Source: Acinetobacter guillouiae CIP 63.46 (GTDB taxonomy: Bacteria > Pseudomonadota > Gammaproteobacteria > Pseudomonadales > Moraxellaceae). From it: DNA of 64,000 bases. The stretch spans positions 1,700,324 through 1,764,323 of the forward strand of contig NZ_KB849283.1 of the NCBI RefSeq assembly GCF_000368145.1, written 5' to 3'. The notes beneath the pieces were generated by a model. That model ran no database searches. It was not told the DNA's origin and saw nothing but the letters and a program-made list of their open reading frames with translations. This document shows, in pieces, positions 1 through 8,264 of the stretch; within the stretch, counting starts at the first letter, position 1; every line of letters starts with the position of its first letter. Made by a program: the position numbers and the translations under genes.

Positions 1-171
1 TTTACGTAAAATAGTTCCAACAGCATCACTCGGTCTCACCACAACACGACCAACAGACATGCTTACATCTTGCGGGGTAAATCCACGCTGAGGTACACAA
101 GCTGCGTATGCGCCCGAACTCACAGTCCCAGCAATGAGCAAGAGAATACGATTTAAAACTTTAACGTTCAT
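1..171 (-). CDS. Fimbrial tip adhesin, 5' part only (cut by window edge)
   Basis: The first 57 codons of a minus-strand gene run off the left edge. The start ATG overlaps the usher stop as ATGA (4 bp), the usual translational coupling in chaperone-usher operons. The product begins with a signal peptide (MNVKVLNRILLLIAGTVSSG, then AYAA), followed by a mature start with a Cys (ACVPQ). Its place after the usher is the usual place of the tip adhesin. Only the N-terminus is visible, so the adhesin class and ligand cannot be named. Confidence 0.75.
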   Translation of the reverse strand, partial: MNVKVLNRILLLIAGTVSSGAYAACVPQRGFTPQDVSMSVGRVVVRPSDAVGTILRK

Positions 172-2741
172 TGACATACACCTTCCGCCATAATCATATT
201 TTGCTTTTTGTCTGCTGCTTGTGCAGAAACATCATATTGAATTCGACATTGTTCGTTGGCATTTTCGCCCCATTTCACTGTAACCGAGTCTGCTGTAGTA
301 TTGGTTCTTAAATAAACCATACTACCTTGCGCAACCATTCCAATATTTTCACCTTTTGTATCAAATACTTCTGCTGCAAAAGGTAAAGTTTCACCATTTT
401 GTTTTTTACTACGAATATAAATTGCTTTACCAATTTTCGTTGCAAAACTCACTTGTGAAATTGAACCTGCATAGGGTGCGATACGCTGACTTGTACCATC
501 TAACTCTACATCTGTCGACATGCCTTGAGGGTCAAGGGTAATGTCATTTAAACGATATGGTGTTACATATGGAATCACCGCATAACCAGATTTATTAATA
601 CTTAAACCTGTCGCATTATTCACTTTAGCACCAGCAGCTTCAGGTGCATACACCAAGACCATGGTTTGCCCCTGATCTGGTCCAAACAAGACACCTTCAG
701 GATGAGCAACAATATTACCACGTGCAGTCAACATTGCTTGCTGATAACCGTCAGCCGCACTGAATGATCCACCAACAGTCGCGTAGTTGGTGCGATACTG
801 AGCATTTAAATTGGCACTCGGATTATCACCATAGCGCGTCGATACAGATGTACCATAGTTAAAACGATCACCAACCACACCGCTCACACCGACAGTCGCA
901 TTATCTTGCGTCATAATCGAGTTAAGGTTTGCTGAGCTTTTCTTAAATGAAAGTGGTAAAGACATGGTCAGCATATACTCAGTATCACTATTGCTGATAC
1001 TTGTGGCATTGTTTTCAACAATACGTTTAATTGCCGACAAACCATAAGTCAAACCACGATAGCTGTTGCTATAACCGACTTGATATTGACGGGTTGTTTC
1101 CTGACGATTCCAGTAATCTACCCACGAACCTGTTGCATAAATGTTGCCAAAATCACGTGGTAAACCCTGATTCAGGGTGATCTGAAATTCACTGCGCTGT
1201 TTACCTACATGAACTGAACTAATACCTTTATTGTCGAGGTCTTGTACCAATATCGCATCACGTAACTTGTAAAAGTTTTCTGTAGAATAGCGATATGCAG
1301 CCAAAGTCAAATTGGTATCTGTTGGGGTAATTAATTTACTATAGCTAATTCGGAAACTTTGCCCACTTTCACTTTTACGACGTTCAAAATCTGCTTGTGA
1401 ATGCGTCACATCGAGAGCAATTGCACCAATCGGTGTTGCAAAAGCACTGCCCAATGTCACTGCTGAATAGTCTTCTGAGAACTGCACACCACCATAAGCC
1501 GTGATCGAGTTATTAATACCGCGTTGATACTTCCCTTGTACAATAAAAGGATCTAGATCTATATCTTTATCGCGGAATTGACCCATTGACACAGAATAAC
1601 GGCTCATTCCTGGACGTAGCATTTGTACAACAGAGGCGTAAGGAATTGAATAGCGTTGAATCTCACCATTGGCTTCTAAAATAGAAACTTCCAGTTCACC
1701 ACCAAACCCTGTCGGATAAAGGTCATTGATTTCAAAACTCCCCGGTGCAACGGTTGTTTGATAAATCAATTGACCTTGCTGACGTACTTCAACCTTAGCA
1801 TTGGTTTTTGCATTTCCGCGAATACGGGGTGCATAACCAATCATACTGTTGGGTAACATGCGGTCATCACTAGAAAAATCGAAACCACGATAGCCAAATG
1901 AATCAAAGATTTCACCATCGGTAAAGCTTTCACCTAAAGTCAACACGCCACGGTATTGCGGGAAAGCGCGTTGTACATAGGTGCTAATCGCATCATAACT
2001 CGATTTAGATTGATTATCTGTAGTCGTGCGGTCTTGCCATTGCCATTGACCATTATGGCGCAATTGCCAACCTGCCAAATTTGCACCAGCGGTTACCGAA
2101 GTAAACGCATTTGTGGTTTCTTCCCCACCTTGGATTTTATTAAATGTTTTATATGCACTGGCATTATAAGAAAGAAATGCAGCATTGATCCCACGATCCC
2201 AAACACTTGGGTCGACATAGCCTTGCGCATTTTTTTGCATCGCAACTTGCGGAATCGAAATATCGACACGTAAGCGTGAAGTATCAAATTCATAAAAAGA
2301 ATCTTCAACCCACTGTTCGATTTTCTGACAACCTGTCAAAGCAAAGCTTTCGCCTTTTTTTAACACCTCTGCTTTAACGCCATATTCTAATAATTGGTTT
2401 GAGCTAAAGCAGGTAAAAGCATTTTGATTATTTTCAGTTGCTTTAAACACCATACGGTGTTTACCAAACCAGTTACCATTGACATAAATATCCACATTAT
2501 AGTCACCTGGTAACACAGGATTGCCATATTTAAAGCGATTTACATCTATCTTTTTGGCATCGCCAATTAAAAAAGCCGAATCAAATTCTGCTTCTGCAGC
2601 AGTCGGAGACTTTTCAGCCTCTTTTAAGTCAGTTTCAGATGCATTAACTAAAGCAGGAATGCTGAGCGTAATAACCCCACAAGCCACATAGTAACTGATA
2701 TGTCGCTTGATCCACTTGTAGCTTTGTTCATTTTTTTGCAT
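168..2741 (-). CDS. Outer-membrane fimbrial usher (FimD/PapC family)
   Basis: An 857-residue usher that forms the outer-membrane pore assembling and exporting pilin-chaperone complexes. After an N-terminal signal region comes the usher N domain (FLIGDAKKIDVNRF, then GNPVLPGDYNVDIYVNG). The large beta-barrel contains the typical GYAPRIRGNAKTNAKVEV plug-region signature, and FEINDLYPTGFGGELEVSI follows. A C-terminal domain with LNDITLDPQGMSTDVELDGT closes the protein. The length is normal for the family. It lies 135 bp downstream of the chaperone and overlaps the adhesin start by 4 bp, so it belongs to the same fimbrial operon as the pilin at 3685-4218. Confidence 0.95.
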   Translation of the reverse strand: MQKNEQSYKWIKRHISYYVACGVITLSIPALVNASETDLKEAEKSPTAAEAEFDSAFLIGDAKKIDVNRFKYGNPVLPGDYNVDIYVNGNWFGKHRMVFKATENNQNAFTCFSSNQLLEYGVKAEVLKKGESFALTGCQKIEQWVEDSFYEFDTSRLRVDISIPQVAMQKNAQGYVDPSVWDRGINAAFLSYNASAYKTFNKIQGGEETTNAFTSVTAGANLAGWQLRHNGQWQWQDRTTTDNQSKSSYDAISTYVQRAFPQYRGVLTLGESFTDGEIFDSFGYRGFDFSSDDRMLPNSMIGYAPRIRGNAKTNAKVEVRQQGQLIYQTTVAPGSFEINDLYPTGFGGELEVSILEANGEIQRYSIPYASVVQMLRPGMSRYSVSMGQFRDKDIDLDPFIVQGKYQRGINNSITAYGGVQFSEDYSAVTLGSAFATPIGAIALDVTHSQADFERRKSESGQSFRISYSKLITPTDTNLTLAAYRYSTENFYKLRDAILVQDLDNKGISSVHVGKQRSEFQITLNQGLPRDFGNIYATGSWVDYWNRQETTRQYQVGYSNSYRGLTYGLSAIKRIVENNATSISNSDTEYMLTMSLPLSFKKSSANLNSIMTQDNATVGVSGVVGDRFNYGTSVSTRYGDNPSANLNAQYRTNYATVGGSFSAADGYQQAMLTARGNIVAHPEGVLFGPDQGQTMVLVYAPEAAGAKVNNATGLSINKSGYAVIPYVTPYRLNDITLDPQGMSTDVELDGTSQRIAPYAGSISQVSFATKIGKAIYIRSKKQNGETLPFAAEVFDTKGENIGMVAQGSMVYLRTNTTADSVTVKWGENANEQCRIQYDVSAQAADKKQNMIMAEGVCQ

Positions 2742-2876
2742 AAAGAAGTCTGCCTATCAACAAATGAATAGGTTTTTTTACTCGCTTACTCTCAGATAAA
2801 TGAAATGATTAAATCATCATTACGAAGGTGCTTTAAATTTCTTGTATTGAAGAAATTTAAAGACTTAATCAATCTA

Positions 2877-3605
2877 TTAAAATTTAATATTTCGCTCTAC
2901 ACGACCACCATAATCATTGATTGTGGTAAAGGTCATCTTAGCGACATTGGAATTTTTTAAACTCACCGTTCCATCAGAAAATGGTTTCAACATTAAACCT
3001 TGTGAAATCAAATCAACGCGTTTGCCTGATTGATCTTGCATAATAGAAGTCAAGGTAATATGAAATGGTGTTGGGTTTTTTACGGTTAACTGAGTACCGT
3101 TATTGCTCCACTGTAATTTTTCAGGTGCCAAAGCGACATCTTCTTTAAGTCCAGCTGGGCGATAAAAAAACTTTATACGCGATCGAATCGCAAGTTGTAA
3201 AAAGTTATCTGGTACAACATTCTGATCTTTCGCAGAAGGCTTTGGTGGGATATCGAGAATATTTAACCAAAATAGCGTTTCTTGAGTTTTACTTAACTCA
3301 TTTGCATTCGGCAAACTGGTAATACGTAAAGACTGCCCTTTTTTTGCTTCCACACGCGATATAGGCGGTGTAATCATAAAAGGCGCTTTAGATTGATCTG
3401 GAGTAGATTTTGCATCTCCCTCATCAATCCATGCTTGAACCAATGCAGGATTATTTCCGTTATTACTTACCTGTAAAGTAATTTCACGTGCATCAGATGG
3501 ATAGATGACACGAGTACCATGAATGATGATTTCAGCATTCGCTGCACCAAACGGAATTAAAAATGCGAGTAAACCTTTTTTAAGAAAGGAATGATTCAAG
3601 AACAT
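2877..3605 (-). CDS. Periplasmic fimbrial chaperone (PapD/FimC-like)
   Basis: A 242-residue periplasmic chaperone that folds pilin subunits by donor-strand complementation and delivers them to the usher. It has a signal peptide ending near AANAEI, then IIIHGTRVIYPSDAREITLQV, the classic N-terminal strand of PapD-like chaperones. The conserved LFWLNILDIPPKP segment and RSRIKFFYRPAGL carry the Lys/Arg pilin-anchoring region. The C-terminal Ig domain follows. An AGAGAT Shine-Dalgarno lies before the ATG. It sits between the pilin and the usher, after a strong hairpin. Confidence 0.95.
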   Translation of the reverse strand: MFLNHSFLKKGLLAFLIPFGAANAEIIIHGTRVIYPSDAREITLQVSNNGNNPALVQAWIDEGDAKSTPDQSKAPFMITPPISRVEAKKGQSLRITSLPNANELSKTQETLFWLNILDIPPKPSAKDQNVVPDNFLQLAIRSRIKFFYRPAGLKEDVALAPEKLQWSNNGTQLTVKNPTPFHITLTSIMQDQSGKRVDLISQGLMLKPFSDGTVSLKNSNVAKMTFTTINDYGGRVERNIKF

Positions 3606-3638
3606 AACGATTATCTCTATATCTAAAATAAAGTAAAA

Positions 3639-3665
3639 GAGCTAGGTTGCTAGACAACCTAGCTC
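3639..3665 (-). terminator. Hairpin between pilin and chaperone genes (partial terminator)
   Basis: An 11-bp perfect stem (GAGCTAGGTTG / CAACCTAGCTC) with a 5-nt loop lies 19 bp past the pilin stop. On the minus strand it is followed by TTTTACTTTATTTT. It probably ends most transcripts after the pilin gene while letting some continue into chaperone and usher, giving the pilin excess that fimbrial operons need. Read-through is inferred. Confidence 0.7.
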
Positions 3666-3684
3666 CGTACCATTCAATAAAAAA

Positions 3685-4218
3685 TTATTGATAGATAATA
3701 GTATATTGAACAGACGTTGTTACTTTACCAGCAGCAGATGCATCAGTTGCATAATATTCAGCATAGTAATTAAGATCAGCTGCACCTTTGTCCGCAACAT
3801 CTACCCATTGAGAGTTAGTTTGCGCGCCAGAAGCACCAGCAGCAAGTACAGGAATGAATTGGTTATTTGAACCTAACAATTGAACTTGAACGTTTTTCGC
3901 GCCAGTTGCATCTGTGTTGTTTAAACGACCAGTACCAAAATCAACTGTTGAACCTGGTTCAAAATAAGTTGCAACTTTGCCTTCAGAGCAGTTAGCCAAG
4001 TTGATTGTGAATGGCGTACGACCCGCGATATCACCAGTTTTAGCAAGAGTTTGCTTAGAAACTGTTGGAAGCGTTACTGTGAAATCTTTACCTTGTGGAG
4101 TCACGATATCACAAGTTTTGTCAGTTACTAAACCGTTGATTGTGATTGTACCATCTGCTGCGAAAGCGCTAGACATTGCTAAAATTGAAACTGATGTTGC
4201 TAAAAAAATATTTTTCAT
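3685..4218 (-). CDS. Major fimbrial subunit (FimA-type pilin)
   Basis: A 177-residue exported pilin. The signal peptide ends at SSAFAADG. The mature part has the N-terminal donor strand (GTITINGLVTDKTCDIVTP), the paired cysteines of type 1 pilins (C36 in KTCDI and the later NLANCSEG), and the C-terminal beta-zipper ending SVQYTIIYQ with the penultimate Tyr. An AGGA Shine-Dalgarno lies 8 bp before the ATG. As first gene of the operon followed by a hairpin, it should be the most abundant product. It is a classical pilin, unlike the csu subunits further right. Confidence 0.93.
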   Translation of the reverse strand: MKNIFLATSVSILAMSSAFAADGTITINGLVTDKTCDIVTPQGKDFTVTLPTVSKQTLAKTGDIAGRTPFTINLANCSEGKVATYFEPGSTVDFGTGRLNNTDATGAKNVQVQLLGSNNQFIPVLAAGASGAQTNSQWVDVADKGAADLNYYAEYYATDASAAGKVTTSVQYTIIYQ

Positions 4219-4884
4219 ACCAAGTATCCTATACAGACAAAAAAAATGATTCGTTTTGGTCGATGGGTATTATGCACACTGAGACAAAAATGTAAACAAA
4301 GTCACACTTTCTATAATGAATAGATACAAGCGTATATAAATTCGTATTTTTTGAGAAAAATATTTTTATTATATATTTCAATATATTAAATATTTATTAC
4401 ATTCATATTTCAGTTTTATTTAAAGTATTTTTTTTTGTAAATTTTTTACATAAAAACAAAATTCACATTATTTCACCTTAAATTTTGAATTAGTCACGTG
4501 CAGATAAACCATCACTCTATGTCATTTGATCAGGAAATTTGCTGTGTGTTTTTGGAAATTTAGGCAAGAAAACGGCGATATCACAACTCACCTCCATCCC
4601 ATTACAAAGTCCAAAGATCAAGGATTAGCCATGCTTTAGCTACTATTTTACTAACGGATATTTGGCTTAAATTTAGAATTTCCACTAACCAACATTTGCC
4701 AAAAGATACTCTCAAGACAATTAATAATTATATTTACATATGAGTTTAAGGAATAAATATTTTATTTTTCTTTACAATATTCAATTTTTTTAATGTTAAA
4801 AATCATATAAATATTTTTTCCAATTAAAATGTGAAATAGTTAACATATTAATATGTGTTGTGTTTGAACCTATTTCTGAACAAT
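4219..4884. other. AT-rich upstream region of the fimbrial operon
   Basis: About 665 bp without a supportable gene. It must hold the pilin promoter. The stretch at 4500-4680 is less AT-rich than its surroundings and could be decayed coding sequence, but no frame stays open and I recognise nothing in it. Confidence 0.4.
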
Positions 4885-5193
4885 CTATTCAGGACTACAC
4901 CTCTTCACCTGTATTGTCTTTCTCACTTTATCTAGATAATCACCTACATCTACCACTGCCCAGATCAAGCCTTTAAACTTTTCCTCATTCAGAAATGTAC
5001 TTGCTTCTGATGCCAAAGGAATATTTTTGCCATCTTCTGCAAGAATCTCCAAATGATCTGCAATTGCTTCTTTCGCATTGCTTAATGCTTCTTCAAAAGT
5101 ATCTCCCGCAGAGAAACATCCCTGAATATCAGGAACAATCACGCCATAGGCTTCATCGTTTGAACCTTTTTCTACTGCAACTGTATATAACAT
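4885..5193 (-). CDS. hicB: Orphan HicB-family antitoxin-like protein, C-terminally truncated
   Basis: A 102-residue protein with the HicB partial-RNase-H fold: MLYTVAVEKG, YGVIVPDIQGCFSAGDTFEEA and AIADHLEILAEDG. HicB normally neutralises the HicA mRNA interferase and binds DNA through a C-terminal ribbon-helix-helix. Here the sequence stops soon after DYLDKVRKTIQV, where that domain would begin, with a short unrelated tail KRCSPE. No hicA-like dsRBD frame is visible on either side. The start chosen is the ATG at 5193, with AGAGGTG before it, not the in-frame GTG two codons earlier. It is probably a remnant of a toxin-antitoxin pair. Confidence 0.8.
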   Translation of the reverse strand: MLYTVAVEKGSNDEAYGVIVPDIQGCFSAGDTFEEALSNAKEAIADHLEILAEDGKNIPLASEASTFLNEEKFKGLIWAVVDVGDYLDKVRKTIQVKRCSPE

Positions 5194-5199
5194 ACTCAC

Positions 5200-5919
5200 C
5201 TCTTTTGGAGAAAATAAAGTCTAACTGTAATACCGCATTCTAGACCGCATACTTCAACATGCTTTTTAAAATGATAATTGGTCAATTTTTTATAGATAAG
5301 ATACTGTAACTCAGCTCCATGCTAGTCAGATTTCTAAAAAAATAAATATTACCCCCTGTTTAAATAATAACGAATTTTTCTTTCCCAAATAAACTCCATT
5401 TTATTTACTTACACTCCCGACCCAACCAATTTAAACAAATCATGCGTTATTTTAATACTTTACCAATGGCTCAACACCAACATCTTTAAAATGATTTTTA
5501 TCACTTTTCAATAAAACACAGAATAAAAAAATCACTATAATTTAAAGTTAAGCACCTTTAGCGTTCTGATGTTTAAAATATCATTTAGATATAAATCCAA
5601 TCTATTTTAACAATAATTTTTCCAATTGATTCTATTTACATTAAATTAAACCAATTTAAAATTTAAAAAAAACAACCATTTTATACAAAAAAATAAAAGA
5701 TTTACATCTTAAATAACACTACAACTTAATTTTAAAAAGTTTTTATCAAAAACACAAATATCCTAAATTTAATTTAAAAATCCAAAATATTTATTAGCAA
5801 GTATTTTAAATATTATTGTCTTACTGTTATAAAAAATCAGAATAAATTTTAAAACAATTAACCACAACATCAAACTTAAAAGTGCTTAACTTTTCATATC
5901 TAAAAGATTAATTAAAAAA
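5200..5919. other. AT-rich non-coding stretch
   Basis: About 720 bp of very AT-rich sequence with frequent stops in all frames. No gene, RNA gene or clear repeat is seen. Such regions in Acinetobacter are likely bound by H-NS-type proteins (inference). Confidence 0.4.
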
Positions 5920-6186
5920 TTAATTTTTTAAATCTATAACATATGGACTAGAACCATATAAAAAAATGATTTTCTTTTCCTCATGTTCGATTTTGTAAAT
6001 TTCATAATCAATCAATCCGTTTACAGAGCTAATCTCAATTTCATTCGCGTCATCAATAACTCTCGACTTATTATTTAGATAATATTTGAGTTGAACAACG
6101 AATATCTTATCCAGATTGCTCATTTGTTTTGCAACAACCAATCTACTTGTTTTAGCTTTGTTATTCATTTTAACGTTCATATTCAT
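5920..6186 (-). CDS. Small hypothetical protein coupled to the recombinase-like gene
   Basis: An 88-residue protein of unknown function. It starts directly after the stop of the recombinase-like gene (TAA then ATG, no gap), so the two are almost certainly co-transcribed. Later ATGs occur at codons 3 and 7. The sequence is Lys/Asn/Ile-rich with no signal peptide or membrane segment. The C-terminal half (EKKIIFLYGSSPYVIDL) looks like beta structure. I do not recognise a family. A role with the upstream regulator-like protein is only suggested by position. Confidence 0.6.
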   Translation of the reverse strand: MNMNVKMNNKAKTSRLVVAKQMSNLDKIFVVQLKYYLNNKSRVIDDANEIEISSVNGLIDYEIYKIEHEEKKIIFLYGSSPYVIDLKN

Positions 6187-6771
6187 TTAATCCTCACCAA
6201 TAGCATGGTCTGATGATTTTGAAAGTAGTCTTTGAATGACTGTTCTTGTAACCGAATACTGCTTAGCTAAAGAATAGACACTTTGCCCGTTTTTAAACTT
6301 TTCTAAAACTTCATCTTTCTGGGCCTTATTCAAAATTTCTGGTCGACCTACTTTGTTTATATTTTTATTACCAATCTTTCTATTCGATTGAAGTTTTCCA
6401 TCGAAATCAGAACAGATTTTTAGAAAATGAAAAAAAATCTTTTTTATGTCTCCTTTAATTTCTTTCTTTGAAAATTCCAAACAGACTAAGCGAATTCCTT
6501 TTTTAAAAATAAAATTGACACTCGAATATATTTCTTTGAAATCACTTCCCAAAGAATCTATTCCATCTATTAATAAAAGATCTCCGCTTTCCAATGTATA
6601 GTTAATTAAGTTAATAAGTTTATGCCTAAATTCTAGGGGTATACCTATTTTCACCTGTTCAAATACAAGCCTATTTTTCGGTATTTCATAACCATACCCA
6701 AGAATATAGTCAGCATAATTAAATTCATCCATTGAGAATCCATCAATCCTGAAGTATGCATAAGTCCGCAC
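6187..6771 (-). CDS. Serine-recombinase-derived protein with Hin-type HTH, catalytically degenerate
   Basis: A 194-residue protein laid out like a serine resolvase/invertase: MRTYAYFR at the N-terminus, ESGDLLLIDGIDSLGSD in place of the usual ..GD.L.V...DRLGR, a long helix, then GRPEILNKAQKDEVLEKF plus a C-terminal Hin-like HTH (SVYSLAKQYSVTRTVIQRLL). The catalytic serine after YxR is gone (YFRIDGFS instead of YxRVS) and the DRLGR arginines are lost. It is probably a DNA-binding regulator, not an active invertase. It starts with GTG, preceded by AGAGGG at good spacing. It sits between two pilus operons, both on the same strand, and may regulate one of them (inference). Confidence 0.75.
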   Translation of the reverse strand: MRTYAYFRIDGFSMDEFNYADYILGYGYEIPKNRLVFEQVKIGIPLEFRHKLINLINYTLESGDLLLIDGIDSLGSDFKEIYSSVNFIFKKGIRLVCLEFSKKEIKGDIKKIFFHFLKICSDFDGKLQSNRKIGNKNINKVGRPEILNKAQKDEVLEKFKNGQSVYSLAKQYSVTRTVIQRLLSKSSDHAIGED

Positions 6772-7205
6772 AATAAGCCCTCTTCAAATAATAACATTTA
6801 TATTCAGTATTCTTTAGAAAAACAAATATGTATAAAACATATAAATGATTTAAAACATAGAGAAACAATTACCCACCCTTATAATAAATAATTATTAAAA
6901 TCCATATTTTAATTGAAAATTAAAACACGAATTAAGACCATAAAAGAATAGTCAAAAAACAAAAAAAAACAAATATTATGCCAATGCCAACATCTTTAAA
7001 CATCCATACAAACTATTTTAATCTTGAGATATTTCACATAAAAAATGTATAATAAATAATAAAATACACTTGTATATGTATAATAATGAATTTTAAGAAT
7101 GGGTTTTAATAAGGCAAAAGGTTCGCATATTTTTATAAAAAAACATAATTAAAGAGAGTTTTTATTTAATATCGATAAAAAAATAAACTATAAAATTATC
7201 ATTTA
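6772..7205. other. AT-rich intergenic region
   Basis: About 430 bp between the csu operon terminator and the recombinase-like gene. It should contain the promoter of the latter. No palindrome convincing as an operator and no coding sequence was recognised. Confidence 0.4.
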
Positions 7206-7240
7206 ATAAAGCCATGATAAAATCATTATCATGGCTTTAT
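7206..7240 (-). terminator. csu operon terminator
   Basis: A perfect 15-bp stem (ATAAAGCCATGATAA / TTATCATGGCTTTAT) with a 5-nt loop lies a few bases after the csuE stop. The T-rich end of the stem continues into TTAAAT on the minus strand. It fits a terminator for the csu operon. Confidence 0.8.
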
Positions 7241-7244
7241 ATCG

Positions 7245-8264
7245 TTAAAACTCAACATTTACCGTTATTGTGTCTGAATAATTACCAGCAGGCAGACTTG
7301 GTGAATTCGTATCCAGAACTTTTGCAGTAAAGGCAAAACCCTGTTGATTGGTATTATGCTGACCCGGGTTCGTTGTTGCTTGGAGACTTGACCAACGTTC
7401 ATTGCCGATACTGCCCCAACGTTCCGTCGTTGCATTTTTATAAATCTCATAACTCAAATAATTGTTACCCGTTTCAGATTTCATTGCACGTTGATTACCA
7501 GTTTGTGGATATAGACCATTATCTAAACTGACATGATAAGGTGTTAATGCTGAGCAACGTACGCCTAGAGATGTTTGAACTGGCGTAAAGACATCTGCAA
7601 AAGGCGATGTTCCAAAATTAACCGCATTGGTAGAAATACGGCAATCTGCTGAAACGTCAATATATAAGTTTAATGTTGCATCACTCCCTGTACCCCAATT
7701 TTGATCTGTAAATAAACCTGGACGTCTAAAACCTGGGCTTTCAAAAAAGCTCCCTATCCCCACAAATGCAAGCTCAGGTACAGAATAATACCATTTGACT
7801 TTAAAAGATTTGTCCGCTGTATATCTCCCTGGAGAAACATTTTGCCCTGGATTAATTTTGGCATAAAATGGTAATGCACCATTAGGCCCAGTAAAGAAGT
7901 TAAGAAGTGAAAAAGTACTCATATCAATTTCTTTACCAACACCAATTGCTTTATTATTGGTGTCTAGATAACTCACTGTGAGACTTTCATCAGTGACACT
8001 ATTTGTATAGTTTACTGGTATCTGATCGACCCGATACATTAAATAAGTGGTATTTAAAGCAGCCAAACTAAACCCTTCACACCTTAAACCAGCACTAAAC
8101 TGATTAGATTGCGTCCCTTGCTCCGCCAATGTCATAGACGAAATCGTACCCATCGTCACATTACCACTTGAGGTAATAACACAAGCAGCTTGACTTTGAG
8201 CTATAATCAATATTAATCCAGAGAATAATAGACCTGCGGGTATTATTTTTTTTAAAGTAATCAT
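7245..8264 (-). CDS. csuE: CsuE tip adhesin of the Csu archaic pilus
   Basis: A 339-residue secreted two-domain SCPU (spore-coat-U-like) protein, the tip adhesin of the Csu pilus that binds abiotic surfaces. After a signal peptide ending at AQSQA come an N-terminal adhesin domain (CVITSSGNVTMGTISS) and a pilin-like C-terminal domain (CRISTNAVNFGTSPF) ending in YSDTITVNVEF. The start chosen is the ATG at 8264, which overlaps the csuD stop as ATGA; an upstream in-frame ATG at 8285 lies inside csuD and is less likely. Last gene of csuA/BABCDE. Confidence 0.95.
   Translation of the reverse strand: MITLKKIIPAGLLFSGLILIIAQSQAACVITSSGNVTMGTISSMTLAEQGTQSNQFSAGLRCEGFSLAALNTTYLMYRVDQIPVNYTNSVTDESLTVSYLDTNNKAIGVGKEIDMSTFSLLNFFTGPNGALPFYAKINPGQNVSPGRYTADKSFKVKWYYSVPELAFVGIGSFFESPGFRRPGLFTDQNWGTGSDATLNLYIDVSADCRISTNAVNFGTSPFADVFTPVQTSLGVRCSALTPYHVSLDNGLYPQTGNQRAMKSETGNNYLSYEIYKNATTERWGSIGNERWSSLQATTNPGQHNTNQQGFAFTAKVLDTNSPSLPAGNYSDTITVNVEF

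Noticed and set aside
1956-2308. Open frames on both strands inside the usher gene
   Set aside because: They lie within a well-supported usher gene and encode no recognisable protein; they are shadow frames.
5200-5400. Possible hicA upstream of the HicB-like gene
   Set aside because: No frame shows the short dsRBD-like HicA pattern; stops are frequent.
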